From assembly GCA_027257055.1 (NCBI GenBank), contig JAPVLO010000570.1:1564001-1628000 (forward strand): a DNA stretch of 64,000 nt, given 5' to 3'. This stretch comes from Cephalopachus bancanus (Eukaryota > Chordata > Mammalia > Primates > Tarsiidae). Both the position numbers and the translations under genes were made by a program. Positions 1-10,566 of the stretch are shown piece after piece. The notes under the pieces are model-generated. The model did no database searches, had not been told where the DNA came from, and saw nothing but the letters and a program-made list of their open reading frames with translations. The stretch's first letter is position 1; each line of letters starts with the position of its first letter.

Positions 1-62
1 TAACTGTATCTAAACCACTATGTACCCAATCCTGACTTGTGCCCCAAACTTCAAAATAAAAC
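1..62 (+). mobile_element. Possible L1 3' end (tail only)
   Basis: The window opens with a short stretch (tgtacccaatcctgacttgt, then ccccaaacttcaaaataaaa) that resembles the terminal bases of L1 3' UTRs elsewhere in the window. It is too short to be sure. Confidence 0.35.
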
Positions 63-389
63 AACAGAAAGAAATATAGGATAATTTTTCATCTCCTTAC
101 TTGTTACTTGCTAGAATAAAGAGCCAGTGCCTTGGCAATCTTAGTGGCTGGTCAATGAGGTTCATTTGCTATTTTGGAGTATCATTATAAATTCTTGACG
201 TTCAAATGGTCTCATATATAACCAATGGGGGGGGGGGCTCCTTCCATTTGGTTTTTAATGTCCTTTTGGCATGACACTAGTAGCCTTTGCCAGCTTCCTA
301 GCTAGAAAATATGTATTTCTTTAGAATGAGAAAATTGCAACTTGAGTTTACATTGATTTGGGGAGTAGGTATGCCTTAAACAACAACAA

Positions 390-1138
390 CAAACAAACCA
401 GCTTTATTGACATGTAAATGATATCCAAAAAACTGCACATAATTAATGTGTACAATTTGATGAGTTTGGACATATGCATACATAGATCTGATTCAAAGTA
501 AATAACACAGGGTCTTCACTTATCTTTGGTTTTATATTATCTTCTCTTGTTCTGAATATTGGCTAATAATCATGTCAATGTAACTATTATTTGACATATC
601 GCAATACAAATGTTACCATTATCACCAAGCACACTAAATAAAGTTTAAGGTTTCTTTGTGTTCTCTACCCCATCACTATCCCTTAGGATATATACTTAGA
701 TACTGCTTTAAAGTCACTTAATTTTTCTCCATATAGTTATACCAACAAGTCAATATATAGTTATGTTTGATGGTTATAGTTTGTTTTCACGCTTTAGGGA
801 CTGCTTTTGATTTCAAAGTCAAAACTATAAAACAAGGTACAAAGAGATCTAGCTTGCATTTCTGTGCCTGCCTCTTCCTTTTCCCAATAGGTAACCACTT
901 AAAAAGTATGTTTTTAAACATCCCTATCCTTACAGAAAATGCAGATTATACACTTTTATGTATAGAGTTAACTTGTATCACTTAATAGTATGTCCTCAAG
1001 ATTGCACTATAGCAGTTTTCTAATTCCATTTTACAACTGCATAGTACTCCATTGTAATGAATGTATCATAGTTTATCTAACTAGTCACCCATTGATTATG
1101 ACCCGTCACATCTGAACTGTATTCTATAAAAACATTAT
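390..1138 (-). mobile_element. Ancient reverse-oriented L1 relic, 5' flank of Alu
   Basis: Segments such as agctttattgacatgtaaatg, then tgcatagtactccattgtaa, then a run resembling tagtcacccattgattatg match the reverse complement of very old mammalian L1 (L1M/HAL1-type) 3' regions. No coding frame survives. An Alu interrupts it at 1139. Confidence 0.5.
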
Positions 1139-1433
1139 GGTCCAGACACAGTGGCTCACAACTGCAATCCCAGCACTTTGGGAGGAGGAGCCAAGAAGAT
1201 TGACTGAGCCCAGAAGTTCAAGACCAGCCTGTGCAACCTGCGAGATCTCGTCTCCACAATCTATCACAAAATTAGCTAGGTGTGGTGGCACATGCTTGTA
1301 ATCCCAACTACTTGGAAGGCTGAGGCAGAAGGATCATCTGAACCCAGCAGGTCGAGGCTGTGGTGGCCATGGTTGTGCCACTGCACACCAGCCTGGGTGA
1401 CAGGGTGACTCCAATTCAAAAACAAAACAAAAC
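1139..1433 (+). mobile_element. Alu, older lineage-specific form
   Basis: A full dimeric Alu in plus orientation: left arm CAGTGGCTCACAACTGCAAT, middle A-rich linker, and right arm with CAGCAGGTCGAGGCTGTGG, ending in an A-rich tail. The right-arm GGCTGTGGTGGCC variant is shared with other Alus in the window and is not a human subfamily feature. Confidence 0.93.
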
Positions 1434-1589
1434 AGAACTATGTAATGCAAAGTCTGAAGTCACTATTTTTGGAAATCCCATATACCACCAAGGAATTTGG
1501 TGTTGGATTATGAAACAGATTAAGTTTTTCAGTAAATTTGTACATGAATATTTGGTAATTATAAAAAAATTGTAAAATTAAAATAATTA

Positions 1590-2245
1590 TGTAGAACTAG
1601 AAGTTAAAGTACCTCCTTTGTTTTCTTCCTATCAATTCTAATCTTTTTTCCCAATATAACTAGTTACCAGTTTGGTTTGTATACTTCCTAAATATTTCCT
1701 ATGATGTGCATATATATGTAATTTTTGATTTTACATAAATTAATATGCTTCTCACTCTGTGACTTGCTATTTAAAACATATTTGGAGATATGCTCCATAT
1801 AGCTGTACTTCACTGTTTAAAGCAGCTGCATAGTATTCTATACAATTAAATACATATTATACCAATTTAAGTCAGTCCTCTTTTAATGAACTTATGTCAT
1901 TTCCAAAATTAAAAAAAAAAACGCAATGGAATCTTGTATTTTGTGTACATGTACAAAAGATTCCATAAGCTAGATGTTTACAGTAAAAGTGCTTGGTCAA
2001 ATGCTACCTGCATTTAAAGATTTGATAGGTTCTGCCGAATTCCTCTTTGAAAAGGTCGTAACCTATTATATACTCTTACCCACAATGTATGACAGTACCT
2101 TTTCTTGTCTATCCATACTACTCTATTATCAATCTATTATCAGTCTGAGTTGGTCTGCACTTCCTTGTTATGAGACTGGATATTATTACATAACTTTAAA
2201 GTGCCCATTTTCAGAATTTTTAGGGTATTACTGGCATATTAAAAT
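1590..2245 (-). mobile_element. Ancient reverse-oriented L1 relic
   Basis: Old L1-like 3' material in reverse orientation: agctgcatagtattctatac, later ttggtcaaatgctacctgca, and ctcttacccacaatgtatga. The same consensus is represented at 1030-1110, so two partly overlapping pieces flank the Alu. Heavily decayed. Confidence 0.5.
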
Positions 2246-2249
2246 GTGA

Positions 2250-3621
2250 CGTCGACAAAACCCTGGGCAGAATTATTTTGCTTTTTAAAAAATAAGAGAA
2301 AAAATGCTATGTTGATGATACTTAAAAGAACAATAACTTCTAACATATATTGGAAGTGGGAATAGAAAATTAAGAGCTAGTATTCGACCTTGTCAAGCTA
2401 TATAAACCTTCCGCTGAATTGGTACACTCCTGATTATTTCTTTCCACACATGAAAATTTTAAACAGAACAATTCACTGATGCTTCTAGATCAGCTACATT
2501 GTCTACCTCTAAAGAATGTTTATTTTAGGGGCCAATTGTCTTACTAATAGAAGGAAGACTTACACATGCAAGTCCTACTGACATCAACGAGTTACCAGCA
2601 TAAATCCCTCTGCACTGGTAGGTGAAAAGACCCTACAGTCTACCAGGATTCAAGTTCTAATGATTACCTGTCAAATGGTCCTAAAAGTCATCAACAGAAA
2701 GAGCAGACATGACAACTTGTATGGCAAGGGCATCTCATTGCAGCCCAACAGCTAAACTGTATATTAACAGAAAGAAAAATGGCCTTCAATATGTGACTTG
2801 GGATGCTAAGTGGTAAACCACTTAACCAGTGTTTTTAAGAGTCATCATCAAAAATAAATCAAACATATCAAACACTTGTTTTTTTAAAAAGTGTAAATAT
2901 TGTATGAGCTCCGAGGTGCGTGAAGGACAATATAGCTACTTGTTTAAAAATTCAATTAACCTCATCCTTCTTAAATTTGATTTAATAATCTCACAGATGA
3001 ACTGCCAGTTTTGAGAGTCCTGTTATCTTCTGACTTGTGTCCTGAGCTTCTTTAGAAACTACTTGAAATTGACAGAATATCTCAGTCTGCTTTAATTATT
3101 TGATTCAATAACAAATCAGTTTAATGAATGATTTTTGTATAAAAAGAACATCAGCAGTCTCTTGTTAAATGCAAGTAAGCTATTGGTGACTCAAACTCCT
3201 TAGAGAAAAACATTTCAGGTTCTCAGTCACCAAATAAATGTGAAAAACATTTCAGATCCTTATCATATGAGTGATTTGTGAAAACAGTTTGTAGGCAATC
3301 AATGTACTGTAAAGTCATAGTCCATGCCTCACAGCCTTCACAGCACCTTTATATATACACATATATATATATATACACGCATTGATGCTGGCATCTAGAA
3401 CAGTTTGTTAAGTAAATCAAGCCCATGTATTATCTGATAGCCTTTTTCACAAACTTAACAGTTGGCAGATGCCTGGAAAAAAAACTAAATATACAGCTGA
3501 ACAACTATTTAAATAATAGACTAATATCAAAATATAATTCAGGCTGAATATTCAATTCCTTGCAAACATATAAGATTCAATGCATGCATACACACAAAAT
3601 CTTAACATTAAAAAAAGATAC
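2250..3621. other. Intergenic stretch downstream of CHM
   Basis: AT-rich unique-looking sequence with no recognisable gene. The only clear feature is a (TA)n/(CA) simple repeat at about 3349-3378, roughly 250 bp beyond the CHM polyadenylation site. Confidence 0.6.
3349..3378. repeat. (TA)n-rich simple repeat
   Basis: Alternating TA with two AC interruptions, about 30 bp. Confidence 0.85.
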
Positions 3622-3652
3622 CACACCTGAAAGGCCTTGAAAAATCTTTATT
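3622..3652 (-). promoter_or_regulatory. CHM: CHM polyadenylation signal and cleavage site
   Basis: On the minus strand AATAAA occupies 3652-3647. A CA dinucleotide about 19 nt downstream (3629-3628) is the likely cleavage point. It is followed by a GU/U-rich stretch (GTGTGGTATCTTTTTTT). All three parts have standard spacing. The choice among several hexamers is an inference. Confidence 0.65.
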
Positions 3653-3841
3653 TTCTCTGAAAACTTACTGACTACAGTGTGCAAATTATAATCTTACATT
3701 CATGTTTTTCGAGATACATATAAAACTAACAGTAAAAGACAAATTATTCAATATCGATAGCAGTAGATAACTAATTTGCAAGGAAATTATTACTACTAGC
3801 TAATTAAATTTCAAGAAATGTTTTGGAAGTCTTTAGGATTT

Positions 3842-3976
3842 TAGACAAAGGGCTGCCAATCCAGAAAACTATGATACAGAAATTAATTATTGATACAGCC
3901 ATTATTCTAGACAAAGGGTTGCCAATCTCAGAAACTAGGACAGTTCTAGAAGTTACCCATTAACATGGCCATTTTA
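3842..3976 (-). repeat. Diverged ~68-bp tandem duplication in the CHM 3' UTR
   Basis: Two adjacent units each begin TAGACAAAGGG(C/T)TGCCAATC (at 3842 and at 3908). Both continue with CAGAAA.CTA and end near a shared GCCATT. Identity is highest in the first 40 bases and falls off later, so the duplication is old. Confidence 0.65.
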
Positions 3977-4380
3977 CTAGAGTCAACTAAATTATTATAG
4001 GAGACGGAGAAAAGAGTAACTACATTTTCCTATAAAATATATAAATTGGCCTTTAATATATACAGTATATGTTTTACTGGGCAGGTACAGCAACTAGAAA
4101 AAAATACAGTAGCAACATAGGATTAGTTATTGGCTCTCATATTGATCACTAAACTGAATGGCATTATCATCATTTTTGGTTAATAAGAAGCGTGCATAAT
4201 TCAACATTTTAAATATATGAATCAAAATTCTTTAATAGCAATTTTCAAAATTTTAAATTAGCTACTGAAAATTTTGCATTATGTACAACACATTAATTTT
4301 TATTTATATGACTTCAGGCTTAAAGTCTTACAATAAAACAAAAAGATTTTTCTTTATAATTTTAAGCTATGAACAAAAAC

Positions 4381-4431
4381 CTCTTAGAATAATTTCTAAG
4401 AGCCGCAACAGAGGCTCTTAGAATAATTTCT
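4381..4431 (-). repeat. Perfect 9-bp hairpin plus 17-bp direct repeat in the CHM 3' UTR
   Basis: Bases 4381-4389 (CTCTTAGAA) are exactly complementary to 4394-4402 (TTCTAAGAG), with a 4-base loop. The first 17 bases of the hairpin recur at 4415-4431, where the second arm is degraded. It would form in the mRNA strand. Confidence 0.7.
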
Positions 4432-5819
4432 GAGGCAGCAGGAAATATCTAAAGTTCTCTAACACAAATTTTACAGTTGTGTAATATTTTAATCATCACT
4501 AATCATATTCAGAAGCTTTTAAACATTTCAATAGTATTTAATAAATAACCTGAAAGAGAGATTCTGATGCTGGTTAATGGATGAAACGGTGCACTATGGG
4601 TTGTGCCATGAGACCACAACTATCTCCATTGTTCTACATATAGACAGCTGCAGCAAGGCCATCAGAATTTTCCTAGTTATTCTATGTCTACCCTGGTTGT
4701 CTGTTTACATAAATGTGCATGCTGCATCCAAGGTACCTCAACTCTAAGACAACAACAAAGTACAGTATCTTGGTGCAATTTGCTACAGTTGTATTCAGAC
4801 TCAATTCTCTCATCTAGTGGAACCTTTTATATCGCTGGTATCCAAGGGCAGGACCAATACCCTGTATAATTAAAGGTACATATTAGGCATTTAGTACATG
4901 CCCATGTGTTTCAGGAAACATGATTTAATAATTATCTGAATCCCTGTAACAAATTAGGTTATAATATGATCCTACTGTTCCTGATTTGTGTGACATTATA
5001 AAAGGGAAAAAAGGGACTAAAGAGAGGAGGGGCTGCACATTGGGAGAAAGGGTTAGGAGCAGCCTGAGAGGCTGGGAAGTTTTTCTTTTTCTTCTGGATT
5101 CGACTATATCTGCAGGAGTTGAAAAGGTGAGGTAAGAGCTACATTCCTTATTTCTTTCCATTTCCCATGAATATGTGCCCTGCCACACCTACCTTCCTTT
5201 AAGATCTTCTTGGAAACCTGGTGAGGTCAGGGGCCAGCTGCAGTTGAAGAGTATAAGAACTATGTGCTTTCCACTGGAGCCATGGCTTCCTGATAGGTAA
5301 TACAGGTCAGAACTTATGACAAGAAATTTTGAGTTTATTTATTTACAGACAGTTGTAAGTCTAAACTATTGCTCAAAAAAAGTAGACCATCAGAGCTTGG
5401 CATTTAAGAATATTTAAATATAGGCACTGTCACTGTAACTAGATTTGCTGCTCTAACATTTTTATGCAGAGGATATATTAGGGGTTAACAACTGTCATAC
5501 TTTACTTGGAGTTTTTGGTGATTGCAGGTTTACTTAGAAAAAAAATAAAAGAATGTATAGTGTTTTCCTTAGTAAGATTTCAAAACTACAATTCCACTTG
5601 TTACTATGTTTACTGGTCTATAAGACTGTAAAATACCAATTTAAGAAATTTTCATTTAAAAAGCCTAATGCAATAAAAACACTGTGATTTATTTCATTCA
5701 GAAGTTGACAGCAAGCAATTATGTGCTGCATGAGATTTTTGATATTCATCTTCAAGTTAATGGGAAAATTATGAAACAATTTTATTCCAGAAAAAACATT
5801 CCAAGGATGGCACTACATT

Positions 5820-5980
5820 TATCTTCATAATCATTCTCATGCAATAGGCAAGGTATTACTATTTCCACTTTACATATGGAGAAAACTGAGGCTCAGAAGT
5901 TAAACAATTTGCCCAGTGTCATCAGTAGTACAGCCAGGACTAAATTAGGTCTGTAGACAATTTGACTAGTACTCTGGTTA
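5820..5980 (-). mobile_element. MIR SINE fragment within the CHM 3' UTR
   Basis: Core and 3' region of a mammalian-wide interspersed repeat in reverse orientation (attactatttccactttaca, gagaaaactgaggctcag, then ttgcccagtgtcat). It is in the sense orientation of CHM. Old and diverged. Confidence 0.7.
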
Positions 5981-6657
5981 CTTGAATACCCAAATATCAA
6001 TGAACCTATCTGAATCTTTCCTTTAATTCTTTCATTTCTTCATTATTGAGTTTTCCCAATGTGCAAATATCATGACTAATATTAAAAAACACCACTGATT
6101 TCCTCATAAAAATGTCTAAACCCTTTAATATTAGCATTTTCCATACTTCTCAACATAGAAAACAAAACAAACCTGTATTCCAAACACAGGCTTCTTCCTG
6201 AATCATACTTTAGTTTTTCTTAACTGAATCTACATATGCTTTTATCATTACACCATGATGCCCATATCCATAAAGAAAATATGATTCAAATAATCAAAGG
6301 AAATATGTGAGCCAATTCTGAAGATGCAGCTTTCGAATTTTGATTAACAATGCATAAGATCACTTTCATAGCCATAGCTCTGTTACTGGGTATCAATCCA
6401 TTTATTTTTCATCTGCTAATCCTACAGATTTAGTATCTTAAAACAGGCAAGTCAATATGCCTTATAAGTGTTTATGTTCTTGGAATGTCCTCTTTAACGA
6501 AAACCGCCTTTTAGATTTCTATGACCTGTTTCTCCTTATAATTTGGCATGTCAACGGGTGGTTGCTTTCTAACATTTTTCAAACATTCCTTCCACTAAGG
6601 AAACTCTGAGGCCTGTATGAATTTCCGAATTGGGATATCCAGTTTGGTGTATATCCA

Positions 6658-6849
6658 TTATTCAGAGGGCTCCTCTGGGTTTCCCAGGTTTGTGCTTTCC
6701 TTGTGAGTCTCTGAATTAGGCTCTGGCATGGCCATGGATTCTGAAGCTTCTGGTTGCAAATTGTCTCCATCAAGGACAATGTCTTCAGGATTTGGTGGGG
6801 GTGGACAGAAGTCTTCATTGGGACAGATTTGCTGGAAAAGTGTTTCAGC
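6658..6849 (-). CDS. CHM: CHM exon 15, coding part and stop (Rab escort protein 1)
   Basis: The coding part of the terminal exon on the minus strand starts after acceptor tttcctggccag|GCTGAA in phase 0. It encodes 63 residues and ends with TAA at 6660-6658. The translation begins [20 protein letters not shown], then [18 protein letters not shown], and finishes with an acidic, Ser/Glu-rich tail ending GNPEEPSE. This is the REP1 C-terminus; the low-complexity tail is the least conserved part of the family. Human REP1 is 653 residues, so the six segments in the window cover about the last third. A 109-aa open frame on the same strand at 6579-6908 is an out-of-phase shadow of this exon. Confidence 0.96.
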   Translation of the reverse strand, partial: AETLFQQICPNEDFCPPPPNPEDIVLDGDNLQPEASESMAMPEPNSETHKESTNLGNPEEPSE

Positions 6850-7311
6850 CTGGCCAGGAAAGAAAAGATAAAATAGTTTTTGGAAATCAGCTTAAAATTT
6901 ACATGCACTTCTGGAACTACCTAAAAAAATTTAAGTGTTACCCTTAAAAATTTCTTTAAGCAGGTTATAGCATCAGGATACACGAACTTCTACAAATCTG
7001 TTTTCAGAAATCTATGACATATCTCCATCAAATTCTATGCATGTATTTAGTTGCACTCTTCAAGAATGGCAGTACTTGATCAAGTGTTAAGATTGTTGAG
7101 AATTTAAGCATATTCATTCTCTATATCAACAGAAATATGATTTCCCTTAATACTTTATATAATTTTTCATAGAACCTGTTTGTGATATTTGTACAGTCTA
7201 ATTTAGCATACGGCAATTTTAACAAGTCATTGCTCAAATCAATAAAATCTTCATTGTTTGCTAAACTATTTGCTTTTCTGATATAATCCCCCCTCCACTC
7301 CTATGCTTTTA

Positions 7312-7500
7312 GGAGCACAGTATTTAGGCTCATGAACTCTGATTAGATATGGCCTCATTGCAAATGCTGGCTCTGCTATTTAGCAGTTATGTGATTTGAG
7401 GAATGCTAACTCAACTTCTGAGTTATGGCTTCCTCATCTCTAAAATGGCAGAGAATATGCCTCTATATATGGTAGCTATTGTTATTATTACTAACAGTAA
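7312..7500 (+). mobile_element. MIR SINE fragment
   Basis: MIR-like sequence in plus orientation: ggctctgctatttagcagtt, atgtgatttgaggaatgc, then cttcctcatctctaaaatgg. Strongly diverged, as expected for this Mesozoic family. Confidence 0.75.
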
Positions 7501-7811
7501 CATAAGTAAAAATGTCAAGATTTAAGCTGAGCTTAGTGTGACAGGGTAAGATAAAATAGTAAATGTGTTCTTCATAACAATTATATATGACGTAAATGAG
7601 GCAAATAGCATTGCTATTCCATTTCAAACATATTCTCACCGGTATTTAGATGGTTGATAAAGTTACCTCCCATGTTGGGGAGCCTGCACTCTATACTTTG
7701 GTAAAAGGGAGTAATTAAGATTTTTAGATGTATACTTGTTTTAAAGACTATAATGCCTTTCTGTACCTCTTTACTCTCTTCCCAATGTACACACAGGTTG
7801 TCCACTAACTA

Positions 7812-8036
7812 GGCCAAGAGTTGATGAACTATGGTCCACAGGCCAAATCCAACCTGCTGTCTACTTTTGTAAATAAAGTTTTATTGGAGCAGTCACATTA
7901 ATTCGTTTTACCTATTGTCTAAGGCTGCTTTTGTACTACAGTGGCAGACTGGAGTAGTTGTGAGAGACCAAATGGGCTGCAAAACCTAAAATATTTGTCA
8001 TCAGGCTGTCTACAACTGGTAGACTCCTGCATCAGG
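7812..8036 (+). mobile_element. hAT-type (Charlie-like) non-autonomous DNA transposon
   Basis: The segment carries ctatggtccacaggccaaat, then tgtaaataaagttttattgg, then ctaaggctgcttttgtacta and aaaacctaaaatatttgtca. This is a well-known old mammalian MITE whose ends are inverted (gttgatgaactat versus tacaactggtagactcc). I do not assign the exact Repbase name from memory. Confidence 0.65.
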
Positions 8037-8199
8037 TGATTAAAACTGAAATTATTTGGAGAGTGGACAGGGGGTTAATAAACAGAAGCTTTTCAGCTCT
8101 GATGTAGATTTGAAGGAAGGTACAGGGAGAGGAAAATAGTTTCTTTCGCTCTTGGGTATGCTTCAAGGGTATGTGTTTGGACATGCCAATTACTATGGA

Positions 8200-8777
8200 T
8201 ATATATTTTTAAATTTTAAAATACTTAACTGATGAATGAAAATTGTATATATTCAAGTGTGCAATGTGATGATTTGATAGTGTATAATGATTACTAAATC
8301 AATTTAAGGAACACACCTATCACCACCGTTACCACTGTGTGTGTGTGTGTTTGTATGTGTGTGTATGTGTGTGTGTGTGTGTTTGTAGCAAAAACACTTA
8401 AAATCTGCTCTCTTATCAAATTTCAAGTTAACAATCCTGTCATTTGTGATACATGGATGAATTTGGAGGACATTATACTAAGTGAAATAAGCAAAGCAAA
8501 AACAGACAAATATCACATGATCTCACTTATATGTGGAAATGAAACATGTTGGAACTCATAGAAACAGGGAGAAAAAGGTGATTGCCAGAGGCTGGGGGTG
8601 GGGGAAATGGGGAGATGGTTAAAGGGTACAACTTTCAGCTGCTATTAGGTAAATAAATTCAGGGGATCTAATGTACAGCATGGTGACTATAGCTAATAGT
8701 AATATACTGCATTATTTACTATGGATATTTTGAAGTTAAAAATTAGAGATGCCTGCTTTGCTCTCCACCCTTGGAAC
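8200..8777 (+). mobile_element. Ancient L1 (L1M-type) 3' fragment with (GT)n
   Basis: Old L1 3' sequence: tattcaagtgtgcaatgtga, then ttgtagcaaaaacacttaaa, then the end of ORF2 (ggatgaatttggaggacatt, agtgaaataagcaaagcaaa) and 3' UTR (attgccagaggctgggggtg). A (GT)n tract at 8335-8386 is embedded in it. No open frame remains. Confidence 0.75.
8335..8386. repeat. (GT)n microsatellite, interrupted
   Basis: About 52 bp of GT units with TTGTAT interruptions. Confidence 0.9.
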
Positions 8778-9344
8778 TGAAATGATCTAAATCAATTAAT
8801 AAAATTGAATAGCCAACAAGATAATAAGCATTAACCAGCTTAATACATGTAACTCCATTTTGTTTAAAGCTTCCATCTTAGTTGCCTGCCTAAGAATAAC
8901 CTCTCAATGCATACGTGTAATTACTGCAATGTTCCCATGACCACAGACCCCCCAGCTTTGTCCCCCTTGGGCAGGTCATGTTGTTTCTTGCTGACTATTA
9001 CAAAACTCCCTCACCACAAGTTCCTGCAACTGTATGCTTTGTTAATTGTTCTGAGAAATTGTTGGAAAAATTTTTCTTTGCAAAAATTCCCCCTATCACA
9101 TCCTGGTAATTTGTTCCTAGTTTTAGTTCCCTATTGTTTTTAATTACTGTTACCTCAAACTCCCCATGCACCCCCTGCTATGTAGCCAGCACTGCAAATT
9201 TTACCTATAAAAGTTTGTCGCAAACTGCACTAGTTTGTCAAGAGTTCCTGGCATGAGCCACTCTTGACCACGTGCTAATAAAGGACTCTTAATATGGTAT
9301 TTGGTGTGCTGGCGTGACTTCTTCTCATTTTCTCGGTTATAACA
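8778..9344 (+). mobile_element. Solo LTR of an ERV1-like endogenous retrovirus
   Basis: A 567-bp element begins TGAAATGATC and ends GTTATAACA, giving TG...CA termini. It is flanked by an exact 4-bp duplication GAAC (8774-8777 and 9345-9348), the size made by gammaretrovirus-like integrases. Promoter-like TATAAAA lies at 9206-9212 and the polyadenylation hexamer AATAAA at 9277-9282, in the right order for plus orientation. No internal gag, pol or env sequence is next to it, so it is a recombined single LTR. It lies in CHM intron 14, antisense to the gene. Confidence 0.75.
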
Positions 9345-9841
9345 GAACCACCAGACCCCCTTGCTGTAGACACTTAGCCGCTTCTACAGAAGCAGGAGGA
9401 TTTAGGTCAAAGTCCCTACCTCATACTTTAGTTCCCCTGATGGTCTTTTGGTCTTAAAGGTCTATCTTGTTTGTCTATAGAAGTTCTCCCCTGCCTTTAC
9501 TCTCTTGCTACATGCAAACAATCACTAAATCCTGTCAATTTTATCTTCTATTCCTTGAATCTGCTCCTTTCTCATTGATATAGCCCAGACATACACTGTC
9601 TTTCACCCAGACAAATGCAAGTCTCAGAAATAGTTTCTTCATCTCTAGGGTTCCCTTTTGTAATTTACTTCTATGCTACCCTCAGAGAGTCTATGGAGAA
9701 TAAAATTGTTTATTCCACTTTCTGACTTAAAATTCTTACTAGCTATGTAACCTTTAGAGAAGTTATTTAGCTTCTTTGGGCTTAGCTTCCTCTTTCTGTA
9801 AAATGGGGATGTCATGAATGCTTACCTCATAAGATTGTTTT

Positions 9842-10130
9842 ATTTATTTATTTATTTTGAGTTGGAGTCTCACTGTCGCCCAGACTGGAGTGCAGTGGCT
9901 GCTCCCGGCCACCGCAGCCTCGACCTGCTGGGCTCCGGCAATACTTCCGGCTCATCCTTCCAAGTAGCTGGAAATACAGGCACGCGCTACCACGCCCGGC
10001 TAATTTTTTGATTTATTGTAGAGATGAGGTCTCGCCTGCCCAGGCGGGTCTTGAACCCGCGGGCTCAGGCAATCCACTCACCTCAGCCTCCCAAAGGCGC
10101 GGGATTACAGGCTGAGCCACCGAGCCCAGC
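9842..10130 (-). mobile_element. Alu, young lineage-specific subfamily, exact target duplication
   Basis: A full dimeric Alu in reverse orientation, with an (ATTT)n tail on the left. It is flanked by the exact 15-bp repeat TCATAAGATTGTTTT (9827-9841 and 10131-10145). It has the short form of the left arm (no AACTTGG), the CCCGCGCCTTTGGGAGG variant, and a perfect 5-bp/7-nt hairpin at 10044-10060. Confidence 0.95.
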
Positions 10131-10168
10131 TCATAAGATTGTTTTGAGGACCAAATCTGCTAAATGCA

Positions 10169-10490
10169 GTTGGAGATCATCATACTAAGTGAACTATCAC
10201 AGAAACAAAAAACAACTGAATACTGCATATTTCACTCATAAGTGGGCCCTGATCACTAGTCACATTAGGACAACGATGGGATCAGCAGGTGCTGGGCACT
10301 GCTAGGAGAGGGAGGGAAAGGGGAGGGTGAAAGACATGTAACAACACAAAAGATACCTGGTCCACTACCAGGAGGAGTGAGGGCCACCTAGAAGCCCAAA
10401 CTTCACCTGCATGCAGCCTACTCTTGTAGTAAATCTTCACTTGTACCCCACAACTCTATAACAAATATATAAATTTAAATTTGAAAATAA
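10169..10490 (+). mobile_element. L1 3' end fragment
   Basis: The last few residues of ORF2 and the 3' UTR of an L1: gagatcatcatactaagtga, tcactcataagtgggccctg, and tagtaaatcttcacttgtac near the end. It resembles the 3' end at 31080-31380, so the two belong to related subfamilies. It is 5' truncated and inserted in a MIR. Confidence 0.85.
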
Positions 10491-10566
10491 TGTATGTATA
10501 TTTATACAAGATGCTAAGGATAGTGTCTGGCACAAAGAAAATGTTCAAATGAATGGTAGCTACAGA

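Larger units (their letters stand above)
3628..6657 (-). other. CHM: CHM 3' untranslated region
   Basis: About 3.0 kb of AT-rich, non-coding sequence lies between the CHM stop codon and a good polyadenylation site. The length agrees with the long 3' UTR known for human CHM. It contains a MIR fragment (about 5820-5980), a degenerate tandem duplication (3842-3976), and a perfect hairpin with a direct repeat (4381-4431). Other AATAAA hexamers on the minus strand (for example at 4299-4304 and 5334-5343) could support shorter transcripts. The 3' boundary is inferred from the signal only. Confidence 0.75.
9720..10566 (+). mobile_element. MIR SINE split by an Alu and an L1 tail
   Basis: Three pieces of one MIR can be read in order: 9720-9841 (ttactagctatgtaaccttt, ctttctgtaaaatggggatg), 10131-10168 (tcataagattgttttgagga), and about 10490-10566 (ggatagtgtctggcacaaag, then aaaatgttcaaatgaatgg). 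An Alu with a perfect target duplication separates the first two, and an L1 3' fragment separates the last two. Confidence 0.8.

Noticed and set aside
4925..5188. 87-aa minus-strand open frame in the CHM 3' UTR
   Set aside because: Downstream of the CHM stop, no recognisable domain and no independent start context; considered chance.
6579..6908. 109-aa minus-strand open frame over CHM exon 15
   Set aside because: Shadow of the real exon in another frame; it crosses the acceptor into intron and is out of phase with exon 14.
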